Shown here piece by piece: positions 1 to 11,779 of a stretch of 64,000 nucleotides of DNA. Both the position numbers and the translations under genes were made by a program. Each line of letters begins with the position of its first letter. Within the stretch, counting starts at the first letter, position 1. Origin of the DNA: Gryganskiella cystojenkinii (lineage: Eukaryota; Mortierellomycota; Mortierellomycetes; Mortierellales; Mortierellaceae); assembly GCA_015852425.1 (NCBI GenBank), contig JAAAIG010000069.1, positions 1 to 64,000 of the forward strand, written 5' to 3'. Under the pieces are notes generated by a model. That model had not been told where the DNA came from. It did no database searches and was given only the letters and a program-made list of their open reading frames with translations.

Positions 1-429
1 GGAGATTTTGTATCGGCCACTACAACCACCTGTATGATATTTCAAGGACATGATCAGTTAGCGGGGAACATGAACCCAAGGGACGGTTGAGAGGGGATCT
101 TCCTCTACGGAGTGACAGCTTACGTTCCATCCTGTGAGGTTGCACAGAAGGTTCATAGCATCTGTGGGTTGGTTGATGGTTGTTACGACGATCCAGTTCT
201 CGCCCATTGTCGTTCTCTTCTCCTCGAGCACTTTGTTGATGGCGGAGCATTGAGGGCTGGTGGCGAGATCATTCCTGTATTGTAACCTTGAATAGAAGTA
301 GCTGTGTATATGAGAGAGTGTGAAGAGAAGGCCAAGAGCACCGAGGATTGCGAATAGCTTTTTGATGCGGGGGGTGGTAGTGTGATTAAGACCGCTGTAG
401 CTAACATCGCCATAGCTGAGGGCAGTCAT
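1..429 (-). CDS. STELLO/DUF288-like glycosyltransferase, N-terminal fragment
   Basis: This is the 5' end of a gene that leaves the window on the left. Exon 1 is 124-429 (ATG at 427-429). A 94-nt intron (30-123, GTAAGC...CAG) leads in phase 0 to exon 2 at 29-1, which restores the run VVVVADTKS. The visible protein has a short cytosolic N-terminus, a hydrophobic anchor around residues 24-42, a short lumenal stem, then WIVVTTINQPT followed by the VVVVADTK segment. That pairing is typical of DUF288/STELLO proteins, Golgi type II membrane proteins related to glycosyltransferases. Seen: the anchor plus the two motifs and a correct splice. Inferred: Golgi location and glycan-related role. The catalytic part is outside the window, so activity cannot be judged. 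Confidence 0.6.
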
Positions 430-1526
430 GGTGGGTTTCTTTTTTTCTTGACGAGTGGGTTGTGGAGAAGCGGAGGAAGAACGAAAGATGAAAAGAAGAA
501 AAGGTACGTTTGCTCTTCTTATTTGTACATGTTCAATTCAAAGAGAAGGAAGAGAAATCCGAACTTCTGGAAGGAGGACAGACAGCCCACTCTTTTGACA
601 TCTGTTTTTAAACAGATCTGAATGATGCCCCGCCCTGATTTCCGCCAGTCTCGCATTTGATTCCAGCCCCGCCGTCCCTCGGTTTGAAGACTAGAAAATA
701 AGCTTTTTTAAGTTTTTTTTTCCAACTGTTTTTTTTTGTTTAGCTTGACCCTAAAAGAAACAAGGTTTCTGCTTGCCACTCGCCACTACACAAACATACT
801 TGGAAAAAAAGGCGATCGCTTCGAATATGCTCGATATGGTCTTCATGCGCTCACTGGTTCTGAACAGATTCATTCACGAATTCACTACTAGAACGACACG
901 AGGTGGGTCCAGAGCTGCAGCAAATATTGACAACAACCCTTAAAATGGGATCTTTTTCTTAAATGGAAGATGACCAACGCGAAATGAACGGTCTTCAGCG
1001 AATGAAAGAAAAAAAGGCACAGCATTCAGGACGCCACCAAATCTATTCGTGAGCACGTGATCTCTATAATGATGACGTAGGTGTCTTTCAAAACAATATA
1101 AGAGCCTCTCTCTGCGTTTTCAAATCTATTTTTTTTTTCTTTTCTTCAAACCATCAACGAAGTCCATTGTCGCCCCAGGTTCTTCCAACGGTCGCGCCTT
1201 CGGGCAGCAGCCAGCGGAAACGACCGATTGGCGAGGATGATAAATGCAATACAACGATGAAGAACTGCTTCTCTTTTTTTCTCTTTCTTTGCTTTTCGCA
1301 AAGAGAGGGAAACGAGGAGAGGCGGGCCGTAACCTCGATGTTTGTCTCCAGTGATACCAAAAGTCTTTCTGGACGACCAGAGCAGTGTCCGGTGTGATAG
1401 CCGGGTGCCGGGTGGCCATCATTTTTTTACTTTTTTATTTTATGTACTGAGTAGTCTCTGGAAGTGAGGGGTGTTGGGATCGGAGGCAAGAGTGAATGGA
1501 GGGATGGAGGCAACGAGTGTTTTTTT
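430..1526. other. Intergenic region, promoter of the STELLO-like gene
   Basis: This holds the upstream region of the leftward STELLO-like gene and the 3' flank of the leftward IF1-like gene. I see no coding exon. It is rich in T and A runs and contains one CACGTGA box at 1054-1060. Short open frames around 1126-1422 lack splice-compatible continuations and look random. Confidence 0.5.
1054..1060. promoter_or_regulatory. CACGTGA E-box-like site
   Basis: CACGTGA is followed by TCT. The same ten bases, CACGTGATCT, recur at 44604-44613 between two other genes. CACGTG is the core bound by bHLH factors such as Cbf1 or Pho4 types in fungi. Function here is inference from the motif alone. Confidence 0.25.
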
Positions 1527-1766
1527 TTACTTGTTGGCCTTCTTGGCGTCCTCCTGCTGGGCCTTCTCCTTGGCAGCAGCAGCAGCGGCAGCGGCCTTCT
1601 CTGCCTCCTAAGAAAGAGTTAAGGAATGAGATTCGTAGCTTATGGTTGGGATTGCGTTATCGTTTGTCATGGCGATTCTGATCAGAAAGGAAAGGGGACT
1701 TACTCGCTTGCGAATGTAGATCTCCTCAGCGGTCCTCTCGCGATCGTGAAGTGGTTTGTGGTCCAT
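1527..1766 (-). CDS. Short IF1-like (F1-ATPase inhibitor-like) protein, 47 aa
   Basis: Two exons join in phase 0: 1704-1766 (ATG at 1764-1766) and 1527-1607, with a 96-nt intron using GTAAGT and TTAG. The protein starts MDHKPLHDRERTAEEIYIRK, then an alanine-rich helix and a lysine-rich tail ending KKANK. The pattern R-E-R-x-A-E-E-x-Y-x-R-x-R-E resembles the inhibitory helix of the mitochondrial ATP synthase inhibitor IF1 (KRExAEExYFR in animals). It is shorter than usual IF1 (about 60-85 mature residues) and has no mitochondrial presequence. The whole chain would be one helix. It may be an IF1 relative, or an unrelated charged helical peptide with a chance match. The clean intron in such a short frame supports a real gene. 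Confidence 0.55.
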
Positions 1767-2864
1767 GGCGTCTTTTTTGCAGAATGAAAAGGGATTGAAT
1801 GAAAATGAAACGAAAGGTTGAATGGGGGAGACTCTTGCTTTTATGCGATTCGTGGCATCATGGGCAGTTTGCTAAATCACCAAAAGAGGACAGAGGTTCT
1901 TTCGTGCTCGTTTTGCTTCTTATTCCTTGGCTGTTTTTGTTTTTCTTTGTTCGACCAAATGACCAAGCTGACGCCGTCATCATGATCGCTATGGTCAGCC
2001 AAAAGTCCAAAACTCCAGGTGGGAGGTGGCTGCAAAACGATTTTTATTTGTTAAACGATTGACACGAAAAGAGCTGATCCGGTTTGGACCAACCCCTCAA
2101 AGCAAATATCCTGCACATCAGAATCAACAGAAATAGAAATAAATGTGTTCTTTGTGCCACAGCACCATCTGTTTGACGATAAAATGATAACGCGGATGAT
2201 GACAGGAAGGTGTGTTGGTGCCTGTCGCACAAACGGACAAAACGGGTCATTGTTTTTATCAAGTAAAGGGACCAAAAGAAAGAAGTGGTGGACGGACATT
2301 TCTTGAGCAGGCAGGGTTCTCCTCCAAAAAAAAAAAACCAGGGCTATTGATAGTAATTTGTTTCCTCCTCTCTTCGAGAAACGACACACATCATTCTGGA
2401 CAAATACCCTGCCTCTTTTATTCTCTTCTTTTGTTTCAACGTTACAGCATTTTCTATTCGTAATTCATTCGCCTCCTTCATTTCCTTCATTACCAACGAA
2501 ACCACGAACTCGTTTCCCGGCTCTCATTGTACTTCCCCTCGTTGTCGTCATTCTACTTCCCGCGACTTTTACTTTCCCAGGACAGACAACCATTTCAAAC
2601 AAAACCAAATTGCCCTTCTTCACCTTGGCACCATTCATTCCACTGCATAATGATAAAAAACATCGGCAAGTTCAAACAGGTACACACAACGCACGACCTT
2701 GCACCATTCATTCAACAATAACAAAAAAAAACTTGCTATTGTTGCATTTGTTCCTTTTGTGCTCTCAACTCGGGTCTCCTGTCAAACTGTTCTCAACTAA
2801 CCAACTTTTTCACTCAAAACGACAATCCTCTTACTTTTGTCACAAACAGTGGACAGGGGAAAAG
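1767..2864. other. Divergent promoter region between the IF1-like and BAR-SH3 genes
   Basis: Upstream DNA is shared by the leftward IF1-like gene and the rightward BAR-SH3 gene. From about 2360 to 2860 the + strand is pyrimidine-rich, as in leaders elsewhere in this window. It is probably the BAR-SH3 5' untranslated region. No coding exon is recognised. Confidence 0.45.
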
Positions 2865-5713
2865 ATGGGCAAGACCCACAAGACCCGCATGGACGAGGAC
2901 TTCAACAGTATGACGACCGAGACGGATGCTAGCGGGATAGCGCTCGATAAGCTCAGTGTCGCCTCTCAAGCATATTTCAAGGCTATCAGTACGTTCCTCG
3001 CAGAGCCTATTTCACTTTTTGACATTTCCAACCAATGACCATGACAACAAAGCAGGGGCAGTATGGGATTAACAGGGCAGGGCATGGAAGGGTGTCGCAG
3101 AGATCATGCGACCCACCTTTTTTCTTTGCCTTGCATCTCATCTCCTTTCATGCATCAAAAGAGGGAAGAGGGAATCACAGGGAAGCAGCTACGCTGCCAC
3201 GAAACAGGAGTAAGCGGGAATCGAAAGAGCAAGAATGAGATCAACAGCACGTCGCTTTTCTTGGACTGGAAGGCGCTCAGAGTCATTCTCGGAAGATTCA
3301 AAACGGACGATACTGGACTGAAAAAACGTTTAGCATTTCAACTACACTCAATTGTGCTGTGTTCCTCCCTGAGCAAACAAACCCCCAAACGGAACATCCA
3401 GAAACCAAATGCAAACAAACAAACGAATGCGAAACACACAGTTATACAATAATTGCAACCGAGACGATGATAGTGCAATTTCACCCCCAACAGCAAACAT
3501 CTTGGGAGCTGAATCTGAATCGGTCCTGGATCAAAGGACTCGGATGAGGGTTTTTTCTGGGGAGTTCCAGAGTTCTTTTTTTTGTTTTGTTTTGCCGCCA
3601 AAATTTCATGACAACCGTCTGACACGTTCCGTTAAACCTTGTTTTCATGTTCTTTTTATTTTTTAGGTAAACGAGTCGAAGGTGATGACAAGTACAAAGG
3701 ACTGGCGGTCGAGACCTTTGGTATGAGCATGTCAGCACAGAGTCGTACCTTGCGCGAAGGATCGGCTTACAGAGAAGCATTGCACCAAATGGGCGATGCA
3801 CACCAGGCCATTGGTGCAGCACAGGCAGAACTGGTAATAGTCCGGTTGTTTGCGGATTCGAATCTGAATTATTGTTTCAAAAGAATATCTCGCTGATTTT
3901 GGCAGCATCTTGTCGTATATACAAAAAAAAAACATGTACGCAAATAGGTCAGCCGATTCGGAAGTTCATATATTGATTGTCTGGATCGAGCGCAAGCCCA
4001 GATGAAGGAATACCAGGTAACCATCCCGCAATAGTCAGGCCATGTGTTTGACGTAATTCCCGACTTTTTTTTATTTTTTTTATTTTAGATATTTGATCCA
4101 AAGACTAACAAGAGGTATTACGGGTTACTCTTATGTCACTACTAGGCACTACAAAAGAAGCTCCAGTCAAGGCGTCTCGATTATGATGCCAAGTTGGCCA
4201 AGGTTCAAAAGGCCAAGAAGGAAAAACCAGAGTGGGAAGAGGAGATGCAGGCTGCCAAAGCAAAGTACGAGGAGACACGAGAGCATGTTGTTGGAATAAT
4301 GGCCGCCATTCAAGAGTCACAGGTATGTAACGGATGACATTTGGATCTGATATTCGTGTTCTATAAAGACTATTCTGATGGCTCTTCTCTTCTTGCTCGC
4401 TTTTGTGATACTCATTTTTACTCTAGGACGAGAATGTCTCGAGTCTGAAAGCTTACTATGATGCACAGCTGACTTATGCTCGCAGGATGGTCGAAATTCT
4501 AGAGACGATCCCACAGGCCACGTTTGACGTCTCGCAATACGAATCTGTCGCTTCACAAAGGTTGTGCCGGCAAACGTCTTATGAGCCCGAGGATGATCGA
4601 TCTTCTTATTATTCGGACGATCAGTCGAGCGTGAACTCGGCTCCTGCAGCACCAGGGGGAAGATTCACCTTAAATCGAGCACCTTCATCCTCAGACATGC
4701 GTCGTCCACCACCAACGCTTCAACGTCAACCTTCGGATCTGAGTCGATCCATGTCTCATTTGGCACCTAACCCAGCACCGGTGAGGAATCACAGCATCGG
4801 CGGCGGTCGATCGACCGGTTTCTTGAACACATCATCCTCATCATCTTTTACCGCTGCAGGTCCGCCACCATTACCACCCGCTCTTCCCAATCGCGCTCAG
4901 CAACAACAGAAGCAAGTCCGAGCTCTCTACAATTTTGAGGCCACGGCGGAAGGTGAACTGTCTCTCCAGAAGGGCGATATTGTCCAGATTATCGAGGAAA
5001 TCGACGAGGGCTGGTGGGAAGGTGAAATAGTGGATGCGCACGGGATACGACACGAAGGCATGTTCCCGTCCAACTATTGTGAGGAAATCCAAAGCGATTC
5101 TGGATCGCCGCATCGACAGGGTTCCGTTAATTCCAACAACTCAGACCAGAGTCGGTATGTGGACGAGGACGAGGCTGTGTATTACGAGCGCGAATCCGAA
5201 CCAACGATCCAGCATGATGAACCAGCGGCATTTGAGCCCGAGCAAGTAGTTCATCTGCCCGTTGCGCGTCGGGCACCTCCTCCACCGTCTAGAAATCCCC
5301 ACGGCACAGTGATCGATACAAGTGCACACCAGCAGCAGCAACAGCAGCAGCAGCAAGCTCTGACGAATGGCGTCCACTCGATTGCATCGCCTACGTCTTC
5401 TTTCCCACGACCCACACCACCTCCAAGTCGACCAGGATCGGCCATGGCGCCCAGAGTCTGCGGAGCGGTTGGATCAAGAGCACCACCGCCTCCTCCACCT
5501 TCCCGTCGAGCAGCCAATGACAGCATGCGACAGAGCACGACGTTCTCTCCGGGATCAGCGACCCCATCATACAGACCAACAACAACGACAGCAGGAGTGG
5601 CTGATGGACCGACGGAGAGTACTATGCGACCATGCAGAGAGTGCAATTGTACGGACTTTACAGCCAATGTGTTCAAGAAGGGGTCCTGCAACAACTGTTT
5701 CCACACACATTAG
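2865..5713 (+). CDS. Endophilin-like BAR-SH3 protein with C-terminal Cys/His cluster, 607 aa
   Basis: Five exons: 2865-2988, 3667-3833, 3948-4016, 4146-4322 and 4427-5713. All join in phase. The fourth intron has a canonical branch site (ACTAAC, about 4107). Residues 1-250 form a BAR domain. The stretches RRLDYDAKLAK, KYEETREHV and LKAYYDAQLTYARRMVEIL match the last helices of endophilin-type BAR domains. Residues about 343-402 are an SH3 domain (ALYNF...GDIVQII...GWWEGE...FPSNYCEEI). Proline- and glutamine-rich linkers surround it. The last 28 residues hold CRECNC...CNNCFHTH, a likely zinc knuckle. BAR-SH3 proteins curve membranes and recruit actin and endocytic factors, so a role at endocytic necks is inferred. 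The first intron (678 nt) is unusually long for this window. Confidence 0.85.
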
Positions 5714-6220
5714 ATTGACTCCATATATCCAAGCCATTGCTGGCAACCTTCACAACAAAAAAAAAACGCGAAAACATTTTTGCCAGGACAATTGGGGTAA
5801 AATTTAGAAAAATGACAGTGAAATGAAGATCGATGGCTGATTGGTTGGAAGAGGACGCGACGGGAGGCACAGGACAGAGGGGAAGAAAAGTGTCATTCTT
5901 TTTGTTGTTTTTTTGACACGCTTTTCACCCATTCCTCTCTTTCCTCATGTTCTTGGACATTTGATCATTATCTCCCCTCGCCGCATCCCTCTCTTTTTCT
6001 TCTCCTTCTTCTTCTACTCATCATCCCCATTTCACGCGGAGTTCTTTTTTATTAACATCTCGTCCAGCCGAGAAGGTATACTTTACGGACTCTGGATGAA
6101 CAAATATAAAAAAGGACTGACCCAATGAATGGCGCGTTTTTTCACTTTTTGTTTATTTTTCTGATCTAATCAAAAAGACGTGTCCCCTTCCCAATAGATC
6201 AGATCAACCAAACGACCAAG
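5714..6220. other. Intergenic region with pyrimidine-rich leader
   Basis: This is the 3' flank of the BAR-SH3 gene and the promoter of the APSES gene on the same strand. A strongly pyrimidine-rich stretch covers about 5920-6060. No exon is seen. Confidence 0.45.
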
Positions 6221-9200
6221 ATGGACCAGCAATACAAGGCATTCCTGCAGCAGCAGCAGCAGCAGCAACGAAGACAACAGCAACAGCAGGCACAACAACA
6301 ACAAGCACAGCAACAGCAACAAGCCCAGCAACAGTTTCTGCAGCAGCATCAATTCCAACAACAGCAGCATCAACAGCAACATCTCCAACGATTACAACAA
6401 CAACAACAGCAGCAGCAACAACAACAACAACAACAACATCAACAATACGGACATGGACATTTGCCAATGTCGATTCAAATGCCTGCCACAAGCCATCAAC
6501 CCCACCTTGCAATGTCTTCACCTTACCCGTTACAGTCTCCAGGAGTAGCAGTAGGAGTGGGACCAGGGGTCGGGCAAAGCTACCTGTCAATGTCATCTAT
6601 ACCTTCAGCCCAGCCAACGCCGCCGCTGCCCTCACCATCTCTTTTACAGTCCAGTCCTCCCATGATGTCACCCTCCGTGGCTTCGCCCACAACACCCTTT
6701 TCTGCAGGGACAACGCCTATGGGTGCGCCGCAACAACCGCCCCTGCCATCACCAGGACTTACAGGACCTGATGGTGGAAGGAGGACCTCGACCGCAGCCC
6801 TGCTGCAACAACAACGACAGCGTCAGATCCAACAACAACAAGAGTTACAAAGACAGCAGCAACAAGAACAACTGGAGCAGCAGAGACAGCAAGAGTTGCA
6901 ACGACAGCAGGAACAACGCCTTCAGGAGCAACAACGGCAACAAGAGCTTCAGAGGCAACAAGAGTTGCAAAAGCAACAGCTTCAGCAACAGCTTCAAAGC
7001 TTACATGCTGCTATCACAGACGACGATACCAGTCAATCAGGGCAAGTCAGCTCAAATCCTGCCACCATGACCTCTACAACAGCGAGTAACATTATCCCAG
7101 ATACCCCAGCTCCACCCTCAACAACGACATCAACCGCCGGTGGTCATCATTATCAACATCAACCTCAAGGCTCGCCATCAACTGCATCAGCCTCAACGCC
7201 TTCAATACCTCCAGAGACGACAACAACCCCAGTCGTGCAATCAACATCCTCACCAGTGGCAGTCCGACCACCCTTATCTCCCCAAGATGGGAAGCCATCA
7301 TCGTTCCAGCTCTTGAAACAGGTCGAAGAGCGCCGGAAAAAAATGGAACAGGAAAAGGCCGTCGCGGCCGCTGCAGCAGCTGCAGCTTTGGCTGCCGCAG
7401 AGGCTGATCGGATCGAGAAAGAGAGGCGCCTCAAAGAACTCCATCGGGAACGAGAAGAGGAGCAATTGAAAAAACGACAAGAAGTCGAAGAAAAGGCGCG
7501 TCGCGAAGCCGAGGAGAAAGCTCGCCTGGAGCTCGAGGAACGAGAAGCTCAACTGGCCGAGGAGAGGAGACGAGAACAGGAAAAGGAACAGGAACAACAA
7601 CGGAAACTCAAACAAGAGTTGTCGCTGGAGAAGAGGCGTCGTGAGGAGGCTGAAAGAGAACTCCGGAAGCTGAGGATGGAGCAACAAATGCAACAGCTGC
7701 AATTTTTACAACAAAAAGTACAACAACAACGGCTTTCAGGGGTAAATATGGCAACGGAGAAAAAAAATTGGAAATATTATGATGATACGATGCCCAATCA
7801 ATGTCACTCATACATTAATATCTCTACCCGCCATTAGCATACCCCTCACCACCAACTGTCAAGTTCCGGGGACCAACCCTCGGCTCATCAATCTCGGCCG
7901 ACTGTGTCGTCACCGTCCCAACAGTCGTCACCAGGACAAAATCGACTTCCCGATTCGTCGTCTTCTCAGTACCGATCCACTTATGATCAACTTTCCTCAC
8001 CGGATCAAACGCGCACGGGACTCTCAACTTATCAACCATTGGCACCGCAAGATCCATCTGAACCGTCATCAAGACATCCCCCAGATAATATTTCGACGAA
8101 AAAAGAGGCACACTATGGGACATCATATCAGCTACCTCAGTCTGCTGCTCAAGGATCAACAGCTCCTTTATTACATACGCTCCCGGATCAAAGCCCTGTC
8201 ATGAGATCGTTCGCTCCTCAGGAACGAGCCTCAGGGACCCCTACGCCTTTCAACGAGGGTCAACCAGAAACGATGCAAATTGACGAGGCGGCCGAGGATG
8301 CGGATTCGGAGCCGATCGGACCAAGCCAGATCTTCAAAGCCACGTACTCGGGCGTGCCCGTCTACGAGATGATCTGCAAAGGAGTTGCGGTGATGAGACG
8401 CCGTGAGGATTCATATCTGAATGCGACTCAGATCCTCAAGGTTGCCGATTTCGACAAACCACAGCGAACCAGGATCTTGGAGCGGGAGGTTCAAAGAGGC
8501 GAGCATGAAAAAGTTCAAGGAGGTTACGGAAAATATCAAGGTAAAAAAAATTGGCTGAAGAATATTTTTATGTTTCGAGCTTGTAAAAAGTCGACGAATC
8601 TCGGTGCGGACTAAACTCAAAAGCGCAGAATACTAAACAAAGCAACATTTTTTTTTTTCATCTAGGTACCTGGGTTCCATTCGAGCGAGGTCTACAACTC
8701 TGTCAGGAGTACCATGTCATGGACCTCCTCCAACCACTCCTTGAATATCAGACAACCACAAACAGTCCTCCATTGGCACCAAAACATGTCACCGCTGCTT
8801 CGAATCGTCCTCGAAAACCACGTGAACCTCGTGTGGCCCGGCCCCTCAGCGGCAGTGTTCCTGAAACACTAAAATTGAAAAGGCTCAGACTCAAAGGCGC
8901 CATTACCTCCGAAGCCCAGATCTTGCCTACGCCCATGTTCGGGGTCGTGGATGAGAGTGGTGTACAGGTACCGGAAGGAAGTGTGGAAGTACCAGAGCCT
9001 TCTCAGGAAGATGGTGATCTGGATGGCATGACTACCTCTGATCAGGACGCAACTGGTAGGTTTTTTGATACTGACAAATGTCTCACAGGCCCTGAACCCC
9101 CTAACAGCCCTAGGTTTCAAAGCTAAATATCCTTTTTTCCTTCTTACACCAAATTCGTAGACAGCGATGTGAGTATGGATGGTACTACGAGTCTCTCTCC

Positions 9201-11505
9201 ACCAAGCAGGAGTCGCACACTAAGTGAATCGTCGTCTGGATCTCGACGTAGCTCGCCTTCTGACCTTTCTGACGAAGAAACCTATTCGTCAACACGCTCG
9301 CATCGATCACCGACTGCATCATCACTGTCAGAGAAGCCTCGGGACAGGTCATCGCCACGAACTTTGCGAAAACGTAATGTTCGGCCTGGCGATGAACTAT
9401 TCTTGGGTCAGGAAGATCGAGCACCCTCATCCACTGCATCCTCCTCCCGCAGAAAGAAACGCGGTCGCAAAGATGCAGGTGGGCAGGAAGAGGATCCTGA
9501 TGCAGTAGCTGCTGGTGAGGACAGTGCAAGCAGACGATCGGCTTCCTTGACACGTGACGGGTCAGATCAGGAAGATCGGAAATCAACCGTATCCTCAGTC
9601 ACCGGCGCAGGATCGGTTGTGGCGACAACGTCGGTTGAGCTTCCCGCAAGGGGGCCTCAAGCAAATACACTCTTGGAATATTTTGTCTCGGACGCAATGA
9701 CACTCCCCAAGATCCTGACACAGCCGCCTCCAGAAATGGACTTTAATATCGTGATTGATGATGAGGGGCATACAGCGATGCACTGGGCAGCGGCGATGGC
9801 CAAGACCGATATTGTCAAGCTCTTGATTCAACATGGCGCCGATACTTTCCGAGTCAACATCGATGGTCAGACCCCGCTGATGAGGAGCGTGTTATTCGGC
9901 AACAATTTTGATCTCCGTTCCTTCCCAGTACTGTTGGATATGCTGCAAAAGACCATCTTTACGATCGACAAGGACGACCAAACAGTCTTTCACCACATTG
10001 CGAACACGGCGGGGCAACGAGGCAAGATCCACGCTGCTCGGTACTATCTGGAGTGCCTGCTCGAAAAACTAGCCCAGCATCCCTCCGAGTTGGCATCTAT
10101 TATCAATGTCCAGGACCAAGTCGGTGACACAGCCTTGACAATTGCGGCAAGATTGACAGTTGGTGGCAAGAAAATGGTCAAGTTGTTGGTGGACGCCGGA
10201 GCGGATATGAAGATTCAAAATCGATCTGGAAGGAATGCAGATGATTACATGTTGGAGAGAGAAGAAGAGATTCAATCAGCAACCGTCGTCGCAACAGGAC
10301 AAGATTCTGAAACGACGTCAAAGGCGATCCAAATAAGGCCATCACGAGGCCAACAGTTGCAGGTTCCACCATCGCCCACACAGCAGTCCGATCCATCATC
10401 ACAAACGAACAAGATTACTCGTCATTCGACTCGAGCCGCAGAAAACAGAGCAGACGCAACATCGGTAGGACCATCCCCCGGAGTGCCTCCGCTCACTCAC
10501 CAACAACCGACCCCAGTCGCCCTCTATCAGAGTCTACAGGATGCCAACTCTGCTCGACCACCACCACCGTTGAACCACAGTCTCAGATCCGCCGCTGCGG
10601 CAGCTGCAGCTTTAGCGATCACAGCGGATGCTGAATCCTTGGATCCAAACTCTGCCTCCTCGGATGACCGAATGGTTCCAACCATGAGCGATCTGTTTGG
10701 TCGGCTGACGCACTCTTATGAGAAAGATCTCTTTGAAAAGAACCAAGATCTTCAGGAAGCACAGAGTTTGTTGCGAGAGATCCAACTCGAGGTTGTGAAT
10801 GGCCATCAGTCAATTTACGAGATGCGGACACAAACTGCTGGGCTTGATCAAGTGAAGGAACAGATTCGACAGTTGGAGAATTTAGTCCGCCAGGAGATTG
10901 AGAGTCGTCAGCGTTTACGATTACAGGAACTTGTGGAGCAAGAGGAAGAGATTTTGAAGGCAGTCGCTGCTAGTTCTGCTTCCTCTGCCGCAACAACAAC
11001 CGCCGATGAGACATCATCCACGTCGCCTTTGTCCTCAATGACCAATGGTCATATCAAGAATAGCGAGCAAGACGCTGGTCAGGACGAATTAAGCAGTTTG
11101 GAAGTCGATCATGAGGGAGCTCTTGCAGCCGCTACCGAGAACGTGGGCGATATGGACATTGACCCCAAACAGCCCTCGGCCTCTTCCTCAACTACAAATA
11201 TATCTAAACTATCAGTCTTGGAAGCCGAGGCATCCTCCCTACGTGCTCAGTTAAGACCGCTGCAGGAACAGAGACGAGAACTGATCGAGAAGTTGATCGA
11301 GGCCAAGAGTCTGCAGGGACGCCGTCAGCAGGAGTATCAGCGTTTGATCGCTCTTTGCTGTAATATACCACAAGATCGAGTCGAGTCGCTTTTGGTTCCG
11401 TTGTTGAATTCTCTTGGGCAGGAGGAAGAGGATGAAGACGAGGAAATGGAGGGCGTTATTGAGGGAGACATGAGCGTCGACAAAGAGAGCGCGCAAGCGC
11501 TTTAG
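6221..11505 (+). CDS. Mbp1/Swi4-type APSES-ankyrin transcription factor with long Q-rich N-terminus, 1652 aa
   Basis: Four exons: 6221-7741, 7838-8540, 8666-9055 and 9161-11505, all in phase. Residues 1-540 are glutamine-rich with poly-Q runs, a Pro/Ser zone, and a charged E/R/Q coiled coil about 365-500. The APSES/KilA-N DNA-binding domain lies about 668-770 ([11 protein letters not shown], then GTYGKYQGTWVP-like [16 protein letters not shown] after splicing, then LLEY). Ankyrin repeats cover about 1060-1230 ([41 protein letters not shown]). Coiled coils follow, with a C-terminal [17 protein letters not shown] helix and an acidic tail. This order is that of Mbp1/Swi4 (MBF/SBF) regulators of G1/S genes. 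Yeast Mbp1 is about half this length and begins with APSES, so the N-terminal 540-660 residues are an extension. Nuclear location is inferred. Confidence 0.9.
6247..6440 (+). repeat. CAG/CAA-rich glutamine-coding microsatellite
   Basis: Near-continuous CAG and CAA codons interrupted by a few Arg, Ala and His codons encode the first poly-Q blocks of the APSES factor. Mixed codon use argues for selection on glutamine as well as slippage. The opposite strand gives spurious Leu/Val-rich open frames. Confidence 0.85.
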
Positions 11506-11555
11506 ATGGAGTTGGGGAACAGTCGGTAACGCCCTGCTCTCATTATAACACTCTG

Positions 11556-11561
11556 AATAAA
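11556..11561 (+). terminator. AATAAA polyadenylation signal of the APSES gene
   Basis: AATAAA lies 51 nt after the stop codon of the APSES transcription factor, at a distance usual for fungal 3' ends. The gene on the other side is convergent, so transcription must end in this 274-nt gap. Confidence 0.4.
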
Positions 11562-11779
11562 AAATCCTCCAGAGTGACGATGCCGAACGTCCGTGTCGCA
11601 TCAACGACGCAATCCTTTAAAAAGCATTGAATCAAAAAAATAATAATTTTATGAACAGAAAAAAAGAGTACGAAAAGCACGGGGAAGCAAAAGAGGTCTA
11701 ACGAAAAGCGAACAAAGCAAAATGTGGCGGACAAAAAAAAAAGATAAAATATACACAAGAAAACAGTTCGGGCCGTTTG

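Noticed and set aside
3855..3864. GATTCGAATC, reminiscent of a tRNA T-loop
   Set aside because: It is a plain palindrome inside an intron; no acceptor or anticodon stems can be built around it.
4085..4145. Possible extra BAR exon starting IFDPKTNKR
   Set aside because: Joining it to the next exon would need a 31-nt intron and breaks the frame. Treating it as intron gives a good ACTAAC branch site and restores KEYQALQKKLQ in phase.
5251..5706. Minus-strand Cys/Val-rich frame opposite the BAR-SH3 C-terminus
   Set aside because: Shadow of Gln and Pro codons of the real exon.
6170..6596. Minus-strand Leu-rich and Val-rich frames that look like membrane proteins
   Set aside because: They are complements of CAG/CAA codons of the poly-Q region; the plus strand carries the supported gene.
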